A model generated the notes under the pieces. It did no database searches and was not told the origin of the DNA. It saw only the letters and a program-made list of their open reading frames with translations. Below, in pieces: positions 1 to 5,914 of a stretch of 6,361 nucleotides of DNA (positions within the stretch are counted from its first letter, which is position 1; every line of letters begins with the position of its first letter). Position numbers and translations under genes: made by a program. Origin of the DNA: an uncultured Chloroflexota bacterium (GTDB lineage Bacteria > Chloroflexota > Dehalococcoidia > Lucifugimonadales > CAJWER01); contig CAJWER010000176.1 in assembly GCA_913030785.1 (NCBI GenBank), positions 1 through 6,361 on the forward strand, given 5' to 3'.

Positions 1-1476
1 ACGGGCAAGCCGGCCTTCGTAAATCTGCACATCGAGACAGGCCTGGCCAATGGAATTAGCCTGCTCCACAATGCCGCCGAGGGCGGGACTCCACTTGTGC
101 TTAGCGCGGGGAATCTGGACATCAGAGAACTTGCCCGGGGCCGCACCGACCTGGCAGAGATGGTTCGGCTATTTACGAAATTCACGGCGGAAGCAACCCA
201 CCCGGAGCAGGTTCCTACCACGCTGCGTCGAGCCTTCAACGAGGCCAGAACGCCGCCTACCGGCCCGACCTTCGTGGCGTTCTCGGCCAACTCCCTCGAC
301 GACGAGGGTGAGATGGACATATATTCTTCGCCGCAGGGCTACTTCCGGACCGCGCCAGATGCAGCGGCGGTGCAGGCAGCCGCAGACCTTCTGGCGGGCG
401 CCAAACGGCCTGTGATTGTCGTTGGCGACCGGGTGGCGCAGTCCGGCGCGACGGCAGAGGTTGTACGTGTCGCTGAGCTGACCGGCGCCTCCGTCTACTC
501 GTCGTCCTACTCTGAAATGAACTTCCCCTCGACTCACCCCCAGTACCTGAGCGGCATCAAGATTGGTTTCCCTGAGTCCATGGGTGTGCTGGGCGCCGCG
601 GACGTTGTGCTGGCTATCGGCAAGTTGTCTACCGCCTACTACATGTTCTCCGACCCTGCGATGCGGTTTTTCGGTGACGACACCAAGCTCATTCACCTGG
701 ATCAGGACGGCGGCCGTGTCGGCAGCAGCCAGCCAACCGATGTCGGAATCATCGCCGATCCAAAGACGGGGCTTGCCATGCTGGCCGAGGCAGTCGAGGC
801 GAACATGTCCGGGTCGGCGCGAGAGGCCGCCAAGGGGCGCGCCGACGATGCCGCGACCATGAAGGCAGCAATGGACGAGGCGGTCGAGAGCCGGCTGAAG
901 GACCGATGGGACATGAACCCCATGTCGGCGGACCGTATGATGGCCGAGATCGCGAAAGTGATGCCCTCGGACTCGATTATCATCAACGACGCCGTGACCT
1001 CGGGCGCGGCCCTCCTTAACTCCTTTGACTTTACGGAGCCCGGCAGCATCTTTGGCGGAAGGGGAGGGGCCCTGGGCTGGGGAATGGGCGGAGCGATGGG
1101 AGTCAAATTGGCTAACCCCGACAGGCCGGTGGTGGCCATCGCCGGGGACGGTAGCGCCATGATGACGGTGCAGGGCCTGTGGACCGCGGCCAGCGACGGA
1201 ATCCCCGTTGTCTACGTCGTTTGCAACAACTCCGAGTACCGGATACTCAAGGTGAACATGGACATATACAAGGACCTCGTTCTCAAGCAGCCAGGGGCCG
1301 AAAGCCGCTATATGGGCATGGACTTCCCTGTTCGCCCGAACTTCGCCCAGATCGCCGAGGCAATGGGTGTCTATGGGCGCAGGATAGACGACCCCGAGCA
1401 GGTCGGCCCAGCGATGACCGACGCGCTAGCTCTGGGCAAGCCCGCCCTTCTGGACATAGTAATCGGAAACCAGTAG
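1..1476 (+). CDS. Thiamine-diphosphate-dependent enzyme, benzoylformate decarboxylase/acetolactate synthase type (N-terminus missing)
   Basis: The frame is open from the first base, so the gene starts upstream; 491 residues are visible and roughly 70 are probably missing, including the glutamate that activates the cofactor. Visible residues 2-11 (GKPAFVNLHI) and the following GLANG match the end of the PYR domain. The middle part is the central domain, and the C-terminal PP domain carries the diphosphate/Mg motif: GDG at 382-384, then 25 residues, then NN at 409-410. Overall resemblance is closest to benzoylformate decarboxylase (MdlC). The histidine of its NLH motif is kept (His10 here), but the second active-site histidine, which precedes a proline at the start of the PP domain, aligns with Asn306 (MNPMS). 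Cleavage of a 2-keto acid or a related carboligation is likely, but the substrate cannot be named. The protein should be a soluble, cytoplasmic homo-oligomer. It is followed after 95 bases by dinB on the same strand, with no obvious functional link. Confidence 0.9.
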   Translation, partial: TGKPAFVNLHIETGLANGISLLHNAAEGGTPLVLSAGNLDIRELARGRTDLAEMVRLFTKFTAEATHPEQVPTTLRRAFNEARTPPTGPTFVAFSANSLDDEGEMDIYSSPQGYFRTAPDAAAVQAAADLLAGAKRPVIVVGDRVAQSGATAEVVRVAELTGASVYSSSYSEMNFPSTHPQYLSGIKIGFPESMGVLGAADVVLAIGKLSTAYYMFSDPAMRFFGDDTKLIHLDQDGGRVGSSQPTDVGIIADPKTGLAMLAEAVEANMSGSAREAAKGRADDAATMKAAMDEAVESRLKDRWDMNPMSADRMMAEIAKVMPSDSIIINDAVTSGAALLNSFDFTEPGSIFGGRGGALGWGMGGAMGVKLANPDRPVVAIAGDGSAMMTVQGLWTAASDGIPVVYVVCNNSEYRILKVNMDIYKDLVLKQPGAESRYMGMDFPVRPNFAQIAEAMGVYGRRIDDPEQVGPAMTDALALGKPALLDIVIGNQ

Positions 1477-1479
1477 GAC

Positions 1480-1539
1480 GGGGCTAGGGTCGAGACCGGA
1501 AGGTGGTGCGCTAAGGTTCTTTAACCAGCCCCTAGCCCC
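1480..1539. repeat. Inverted repeat with 10-bp perfect arms in the gap before dinB
   Basis: GGGGCTAGGG at 1480-1489 is exactly complementary to CCCTAGCCCC at 1530-1539. The arms enclose 40 bases that contain a small hairpin, GGTT-CTTT-AACC (1515-1526). The structure begins three bases after the stop codon of the thiamine-diphosphate enzyme. It could be a transcription stop or mRNA 3' structure for that gene, but a pyrimidine-rich stretch (TAGACCCTTCTTCTCC) follows rather than a clean T run, so it is not a standard intrinsic terminator. Confidence 0.5.
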
Positions 1540-1571
1540 CTAGACCCTTCTTCTCCGGCGGAGCAGAGGCG

Positions 1572-2639
1572 ATGCGGCATATCCTCCACGCGGACTTCGA
1601 CGCCTTCTACACATCGGTAGAGCAGCGCGATAACCCGGCGCTCCGTGGAAAACCAGTCGTCGTGGGCGGCAGTCCAGAGGGCCGCGGTGTGGTTGCCTCC
1701 GCCTCTTACGAGGCGCGCCGCTACGGGATCCGCTCCGCGATGCCCATGTACACCGCGTTGCAGCGCTGCCCCAGGGCCATCAGAGTCCCGCCACGGTTTG
1801 ACCGATACGGTGAGGTCTCGCGTCAGGTAATGGTGATCTTCCGGGAGATCGCGGAGCTGGTCGAGCCCCTCTCGTTGGACGAAGCCTACATGGACGTCAC
1901 ATACGCCGTGACCGCGTCCAATACACCGGAAGACATCGCGGCGCACCTCAGAGCGAGGGTGCTCAGGGAGCTGGGTCTCACCATATCGGTGGGCGTTGCG
2001 ACCTCTAAGTCGGTGGCCAAGATCGCCTCCGATATGAACAAACCCGACGCCCTCACGGTAGTCCCCCCGGGTGAAGAGCGCGAGTTCCTGGCGCCCCTGG
2101 ATATCCAAAAACTCCCCGGAATCGGGCCCAAGACCGCGGAGCGCCTCCGAGGCGACGGCGTAAACACCTTGGCGGAGCTAGTCGCGCAGCCCGACACGTG
2201 GTGGGCCAAACGGTTCGGGCGAACGGCACACCACATGCGCCGTCTGGCCCTGGGCGAGGACCGTAGCCCCGTTGTGGAGCACCGCGAGAGGAAGTCGGCG
2301 AGCGCCGAGACGACGTTATCGACGGACACCGAGGACCCCGATATGCTGCGGGAGCTCGTCGACCGGCTCAGTCAGCGCGTGGCGCGGCAACTGGATAGCA
2401 CCGGTATCGGCGGGCACACCGTCAAGCTCAAGCTACGCCTGTCGGACTTCACGACATTCACACGCCAGGTAACATTGCCCGCACCCGTAGTCTCCCCCGA
2501 CGAAATTGCTGTCGCTGCCAGGTCGCTCCTGACCCCAGAGATCCAGCCTGGCAGGAGCTTTCGCCTGGTAGGTGTAGGCGTCTCCGGCTTTGAAGCTAGC
2601 GACGAGTTACCACACCAGGCGCGCCTGACAGGGTTCTAG
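1572..2639 (+). CDS. dinB: DNA polymerase IV (Y-family translesion polymerase)
   Basis: This is an error-prone, low-processivity DNA polymerase that copies past damaged bases. The 355 residues are near the E. coli length (351) and follow its layout. The palm has the first metal-binding aspartate at Asp8 (HADFDAFY) and the SLDEAY motif with Asp103-Glu104, the same numbering as E. coli DinB. Conserved patches include ASYEARRYGIRSAMP (44-58) and VAKIASDMNKP (148-158). A helix-hairpin-helix (KLPGIGPKTAERL, 180-192) and a C-terminal little-finger domain (about 240-341) follow. The steric-gate position 13 is Tyr rather than Phe. The C-terminus (QARLTGF) only weakly resembles the usual clamp-binding motif. 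ATG 1572 is supported by the position of Asp8 and by GGAG 8 bases upstream. No clear LexA box was seen in the upstream gap. Confidence 0.97.
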   Translation: MRHILHADFDAFYTSVEQRDNPALRGKPVVVGGSPEGRGVVASASYEARRYGIRSAMPMYTALQRCPRAIRVPPRFDRYGEVSRQVMVIFREIAELVEPLSLDEAYMDVTYAVTASNTPEDIAAHLRARVLRELGLTISVGVATSKSVAKIASDMNKPDALTVVPPGEEREFLAPLDIQKLPGIGPKTAERLRGDGVNTLAELVAQPDTWWAKRFGRTAHHMRRLALGEDRSPVVEHRERKSASAETTLSTDTEDPDMLRELVDRLSQRVARQLDSTGIGGHTVKLKLRLSDFTTFTRQVTLPAPVVSPDEIAVAARSLLTPEIQPGRSFRLVGVGVSGFEASDELPHQARLTGF

Positions 2640-2824
2640 CGAGGGCGTTCTCGACCCAGCTTTCGGAAGTTCTAGCGGCTAGCCTTGGCGCTGAATTCCG
2701 TCTTTACCCGGCCGTCTCTCAACCTTCTCCATGGATGTCGCACGCGCCAACCTACGTATTCACCTGTATATGACACCGTGGTAGGACGATATAGGTGTGG
2801 GCAACGCTAGAGGGAGGTGCAACT
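2640..2824 (+). other. Non-coding gap after dinB with a possible structured leader
   Basis: No convincing gene lies on either strand here. The left part has a short perfect palindrome, CTAGC-G-GCTAG (2672-2682), that lacks a loop large enough for a hairpin and has no T run. The right part (2761-2797) can form a 9-bp imperfect stem: CACCT/AGGTG plus ATAT/ATAT with a two-base bulge and a 17-base loop. It ends 15 bases before the ribosome binding site of the small reading frame at 2825. No confident sigma-70 promoter could be placed. Confidence 0.4.
2813..2819 (+). promoter_or_regulatory. Strong Shine-Dalgarno sequence for the small frame at 2825
   Basis: GGAGGTG complements the anti-Shine-Dalgarno end of 16S rRNA along its whole length. 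Its GGAGG core ends 7 bases before ATG 2825. It is the best ribosome binding site seen in this window and is the main reason for taking the 31-codon frame seriously. Confidence 0.6.
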
Positions 2825-2920
2825 ATGAGTGAGGAGATGGTAATTGGCATGGACGCGATGTATATAGGTCTGTTCAACGGCATGGTTCTAGGGCTTTTCG
2901 CATTGTTGCTACTCTGGTGA
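2825..2920 (+). CDS. Possible 31-residue single-pass membrane microprotein
   Basis: I do not recognise this protein. The frame starts at ATG with an excellent ribosome binding site 7 bases upstream and ends at TGA 2918-2920. The N-terminal part is acidic (MSEEMVIGMDAM). Residues 13-31 are almost wholly hydrophobic (YIGLFNGMVLGLFALLLLW), enough for one transmembrane helix, with no positive charge anywhere. Known microproteins of this shape include small subunits of membrane complexes such as KdpF or CydX, but there is no sequence match to them and no membrane-complex gene nearby. In the same frame beyond the stop, protein-like sequence continues, so it could instead be the surviving start of a decayed longer gene. 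Chance is also possible at this length. Confidence 0.42.
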   Translation: MSEEMVIGMDAMYIGLFNGMVLGLFALLLLW

Positions 2921-3060
2921 GCATGTGAGGTTGCCGAGGGAATCACTTCCAAGGGTACGCCGTCGGAATTTGACCTACGCAATGTGATCTCGTAATTGCG
3001 CGGCGCGCACCCGAACTACGACTATAGCGGCATGTAGTAGCTGAAGGGCTACGAGTCGTC
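2921..3060. other. Convergent intergenic region, possible gene remnant
   Basis: This 140-base stretch separates the plus-strand group from the minus-strand group. No intact gene is seen. The plus frame of the microprotein continues with stops at 2993 (TAA) and 3035 and 3038 (TAG TAG), and the pieces between are protein-like (for example FDLRNVIS and LRGAHPNYDYSGM) with mostly G or C at third positions from about 2978. A 5-bp hairpin, TGCGC-GGC-GCGCA (2997-3009), lacks a T run, so no terminator can be assigned for either strand. Confidence 0.35.
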
Positions 3061-3711
3061 TTACGTCGTCCCCGCCAATTCGGCGACCAATCCAGGAATA
3101 TCGAGGGGACTTTGGGCCACTTGATCCGAGGCGGCGATCTTTTCACTGGTCCCATAGCCATAGCTTGTGGCAATGGAGAGGAGGTCATTGTCGTGGGCGG
3201 CCTCGATGTCGCCTAGCCGATCGCCGATCACCACCGCTGGCCGACCATCCAGCTCCACAAGGATGCTCATGATCATGGCTGGCTTGGTGTCCGATGCACT
3301 AATCCGGTTCCCCTATGTGTTTAGGAACCGTATTAGATTCTGGGACTCGACGACCCGGCGAACATACTCCGTGGGGCCGTTCGTGCACAGAGCGATCTGG
3401 TACCCGACTGACCGTAGTCCCGTCAGAATGTCCTGAACCCCTACGTACGAATGTCCGTAAGTTGCGATGAGGCCCAGCTCCCGTCTCTCGATCTCTGCGA
3501 ACAGGCCGGCGGCCAACTCCTCAGGACTGCGTTCGTGGGCCCATGAACGCAGGTTATCCAGGGGTGTCCCGATAAGGGGTAGTATCGAGTCGCGTGACGG
3601 CGCCGGCAAGCCATAGTCGGTAAAGCTGCTCTGAACTGAGGGCACGGTAACCGATTCCGTTCGGAAAAGGGCACCATTGAGATCGAATATCAGTCGTCCA
3701 ATCGCGCTCAA
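3061..3711 (-). pseudogene. HAD-superfamily hydrolase gene interrupted by an in-frame amber codon
   Basis: Reading from TTG 3711 (AAGGA about 6 bases upstream) gives 132 residues, then TAG at 3315-3313, and the same frame continues to TAA 3063-3061, 217 codons in all, a normal length for a phosphoglycolate-phosphatase-like HAD protein. Motif II (Thr110, ALCTNG) lies before the stop. Motif III (Lys143, DTKPA) and motif IV (VVIGDRLGD, Asp164 and Asp168) lie after it, so the stop cuts off essential residues. Motif I is also degraded: FDLNGAL has Asn12 where the second aspartate belongs and Ala14 for the usual Thr. With both defects the gene is probably non-functional or non-catalytic. It follows the trp operon on the same strand beyond a likely terminator. 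A sequencing error could explain the stop but not the motif I changes. No frameshift is needed. Confidence 0.75.
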
Positions 3712-3739
3712 ATACCGTCCTTGCTCGATCCGAAAAGAA

Positions 3740-3787
3740 CCCTCACCTCAATCCTCTCCCTAGGGAGGGAGAAGGTTAGGATGAGGG
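3740..3787 (-). terminator. Imperfect 48-base hairpin with T run, likely end of the trp operon
   Basis: The arms 3740-3760 and 3767-3787 pair over 19 bp with four single-base bulges around a 6-base loop (3761-3766). On the minus strand the hairpin starts 12 bases after the trpF stop and is followed by TTCTTTTCG, which fits an intrinsic terminator. The CCCTCA...CTCCC/GGGAG...GAGGG make-up also resembles dispersed intergenic palindromes known from many bacterial genomes, so it may be a repeat that serves as a terminator. No second copy is present in this window. Confidence 0.65.
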
Positions 3788-3799
3788 TGTTCTCTCCTA

Positions 3800-4444
3800 C
3801 TACCCATCTGCCCGTGCTACCTCAGAGGCGAATCCACGTATCTTGATCGGATCCTTGTCGCCATCGTTCTCGACGCCGCTCGACACATCGACCCCCCATG
3901 GACTCACTTTTGCGATAGCCCGCGCAACGTTGTCCGGCGTGAGCCCTCCTGCCAGCATTATGGGGAAGCGCTCAGCCACCTCTCGGGCGATGTCCCAGTC
4001 GAAGGTGAGGCCCGTCCCTCCCAGCGCACCCTTCTCGTACTTGTCCAGCATGGCGGTGTGACCGGCTTCTACTACCGTTTTCACACTGGCCAACGTGTCG
4101 CCCAGAGAATCGTCCCGGACCTTTATTTGCTTGATCACGTCTGCTTCAACGCGTGCCCAGTATTCGGGTGGCTCGTCACCGCAAAGCTGCACCATATCCA
4201 GGCCGCACCTCCGCACGATATTGTTTACGTCGTCGAGGGGCTGGTTCGCAAATAGACCCACGAGTCGAGGGCCTTTGCTGCCTGGTTTGGCACGTACCGC
4301 AGCAACGATTTCGAGAGCACGTTCCGGTGTGATTTCCCGCCTGACGCCTGGCACGAAAACCATCCCGATGAAATTGGCCCCCGATTCCACCGCTACCTGG
4401 GCGTTGGCCGGATCCCGCAGACCGCATATCTTGAACCTTGTCAC
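3800..4444 (-). CDS. trpF: Phosphoribosylanthranilate isomerase
   Basis: It converts N-(5'-phosphoribosyl)anthranilate to its ribulose form (CdRP) in tryptophan synthesis, in the cytoplasm, as a single (beta/alpha)8 barrel. The 214 residues are a usual length. KICGLRD at 5-11 carries the catalytic Cys7, and Asp134 in AMLDKYEKGALGGTG is the acid partner. The phosphate-binding loops LAGGL (164-168) and GVDVSSGVE (184-192) are intact. A small deviation is FVPGVRR, where the family often has SPR or SRR. The start is GTG 4444, which overlaps the trpC stop as GTGA; a GAGGGG stretch about 5 bases upstream provides the ribosome binding site. It is the last gene of the operon and is a separate gene rather than a TrpC-TrpF fusion as in E. 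coli. Confidence 0.96.
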   Translation of the reverse strand: MTRFKICGLRDPANAQVAVESGANFIGMVFVPGVRREITPERALEIVAAVRAKPGSKGPRLVGLFANQPLDDVNNIVRRCGLDMVQLCGDEPPEYWARVEADVIKQIKVRDDSLGDTLASVKTVVEAGHTAMLDKYEKGALGGTGLTFDWDIAREVAERFPIMLAGGLTPDNVARAIAKVSPWGVDVSSGVENDGDKDPIKIRGFASEVARADG

Positions 4445-5244
4445 AGCAGCCCCCTCAGCCTCTCACCGGGATCGGCCGCAGTGACCAGCGCCTCGCCAAT
4501 GAGCACAGCGTGGGCGCCCACGCGGCCCACGCGACTCACGTCGTCGCGTGTGTTGATCCCGCTCTCGCTCACCACGATCTTGCCCTGTGGCACCATCGGG
4601 GCGAGCCGCTCCGTTACTGACAGGTCGGTGACGAACGTGTGAAGATTTCGATTGTTGATGCCCACGATCTCGGCCCCGGCCTCCAGCGCGATCTGAAGTT
4701 CGCTCTCGTCGTGCACCTCGACAAGGCACTGCATCCACAACTCCCCGGCCACCGAAATGAGTTCCCCAATCTTGGTCGCCGTGATTACGCTAACGATCAG
4801 CAAGATGGCGTCGGCGCCGTACGCCCGGGCCTCGTAGACCTGATATGGGTCTACGATGAACTCCTTGCGAAGGATCGGAATTCCATGAGGAGTCAGCGTA
4901 CGGCGCACCTCTGCAAGGTGCTGCACGCTGCCCTGGAAGTAGTCGGCATCGGTGAGGACCGAGACTGCCGCTGCGCCGTTCGTGGCGTAGGCCTCTGCGA
5001 GGGCGGTCGGGTCGAAGTCCGGCCTCAGCAGTCCCTTCGACGGCGAGGCCTTCTTGACCTCCGCGATGACTCGCACCTCGTCGCCCATCAGCGCGCCGGC
5101 AAGATTGAGAGGCGCCGGGTGGCCATCCTCATCGATCCGTTGCCGGAGCTCCGATAGCGGACAGTCGAGCTTCAGTTGCTCGACTTCGCGGCGCTTGTTG
5201 GCGACTATTTTTTTGAGTATGTCTGGCGTGCCCGGCTTCGCCAT
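4441..5244 (-). CDS. trpC: Indole-3-glycerol-phosphate synthase
   Basis: It closes the ring of CdRP, releasing CO2 and water, to give indole-3-glycerol phosphate; it is a cytoplasmic (beta/alpha)8 barrel. The 267 residues (from ATG) are typical of a single-function enzyme. Numbered from that ATG, the expected active-site residues are all visible: Glu62 and Lys64 in AEVKKASPSKG, Lys127 in ILRKEF, Glu176 in LVEVHDE, Asn197 in GINNRNL and Ser228 in SESGI. ATG 5244 was chosen because AAGGGGG lies 7 bases upstream; an in-frame TTG two codons earlier (5250) would overlap the HAD stop but sits too close to that site. The stop overlaps the trpF start by 4 bases, implying translational coupling. The preceding HAD gene ends 2 bases before the ATG. 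Confidence 0.96.
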   Translation of the reverse strand: MAKPGTPDILKKIVANKRREVEQLKLDCPLSELRQRIDEDGHPAPLNLAGALMGDEVRVIAEVKKASPSKGLLRPDFDPTALAEAYATNGAAAVSVLTDADYFQGSVQHLAEVRRTLTPHGIPILRKEFIVDPYQVYEARAYGADAILLIVSVITATKIGELISVAGELWMQCLVEVHDESELQIALEAGAEIVGINNRNLHTFVTDLSVTERLAPMVPQGKIVVSESGINTRDDVSRVGRVGAHAVLIGEALVTAADPGERLRGLL

Positions 5245-5246
5245 CC

Positions 5247-5912
5247 TCAAGCCCCCTTCGCGCCGAATAGACTGGAAAGCCCCGCCACATTCTGGATGAT
5301 GGCCAACGATTCGTATCCATCGAACTCGCGCGCCTCGGTCACGCCGGATAGCACGGCCACGAAATCCATCCAGGCCCGCTGGGCTGCCTCTGCATCTACC
5401 AGGCTGTCGCCCACATAGAGCGATCTTTCTGGCGCTACCCCGATGGCGTCCAAAACCTTGAGCAGGCCTTTGGGATGCGGCTTGAATTTGGTCACATTTC
5501 TGCCGCCGACGATTGCGCGAAAGCAGTTCAACAGATCCTCCCTGCGCAGGATTTGCTCAATGTGTATACTGCCTTTGGAGGACAAAATGCCGAGCTTTGA
5601 ATGGCTGCTCAAGTCTTCAAGAGCTGCCGATGCATGCTCTAGTATTACCGTTCCATCAACCATGACGAGTTCGGCGTACTCTTGAAATAGGCTCAGAAAA
5701 TCGTCCCCTTTACCATCCCCGTTTTCACCCGCCAACACATCGAATGTGTGGTACAGGTCGTACCCGATGAGGCGGCGCACGGCCTGCGGTTCGGCTTCAG
5801 GCAATCCCAACTTGTGCAAGGCGTAATTGACACACGCGATGACCGGTGTCGACGAATCCGCGAGGGTGTAGCCGAAGTCGAAAATAATTGTGTGGGCTGC
5901 TGGATCATGCAC
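5247..5912 (-). CDS. HAD-superfamily hydrolase encoded inside the trp operon
   Basis: This 221-residue protein has the full layout of a subfamily I HAD phosphatase. Motif I is FDFGYTL with nucleophile Asp12. Gly14 replaces the second aspartate, a DxGxT form known from active relatives such as YihX. A helical cap covers about 18-95. Motif II is Ser111 (GILSSKG), motif III is Lys144 (KFKPHPKGL), and motif IV is LYVGDSLVDAEAA with Asp169 and Asp173. The substrate is unknown. GTG 5912 starts 2 bases after the trpD stop with AGGA 5 bases upstream, and the stop lies 2 bases before the trpC ATG, so it is surely co-expressed with both. Part of it is markedly AT-richer than trpC (hand count for 5581-5700: 47% GC; trpC 4501-4560: 72%), suggesting later insertion. 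Because all motifs are present I take it as active, unlike the interrupted HAD gene at 3061-3711. Confidence 0.88.
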   Translation of the reverse strand: MHDPAAHTIIFDFGYTLADSSTPVIACVNYALHKLGLPEAEPQAVRRLIGYDLYHTFDVLAGENGDGKGDDFLSLFQEYAELVMVDGTVILEHASAALEDLSSHSKLGILSSKGSIHIEQILRREDLLNCFRAIVGGRNVTKFKPHPKGLLKVLDAIGVAPERSLYVGDSLVDAEAAQRAWMDFVAVLSGVTEAREFDGYESLAIIQNVAGLSSLFGAKGA

Positions 5913-5914
5913 TC

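Noticed and set aside
169..696. A 175-codon minus-strand open frame antisense to the thiamine-diphosphate enzyme
   Set aside because: It is rich in Arg, Gly and His as expected of a shadow frame, and the sense strand encodes a clear enzyme family.
2672..2682. Palindrome CTAGC-G-GCTAG as a dinB terminator
   Set aside because: The single central base cannot form a loop, the stem is short, and no T run follows.
2759..2796. Possible sigma-70 promoter (TTCACC with TAGGAC, or TATAGG) before the small frame
   Set aside because: Neither pairing gives a good -35 and -10 at 16-18 base spacing, so no promoter is called.
2918..2920. TGA read as tryptophan or selenocysteine to extend the microprotein
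   Set aside because: The HAD gene between trpD and trpC, trpC itself and other genes use TGA as a normal stop, no SECIS-like hairpin was recognised, and the extension soon meets a TAA.
2752..3188. Two minus-strand open frames (2752-2982 and 2943-3188) crossing the convergent gap
   Set aside because: Their translations are low-complexity with no recognisable motif; the first is antisense to the better supported small frame at 2825, and the second overlaps the HAD remnant in another frame.
4639..5157. A 172-codon plus-strand open frame antisense to trpC
   Set aside because: trpC has all catalytic residues in place; the antisense frame is a by-product of GC-rich codon use and shows no family resemblance.
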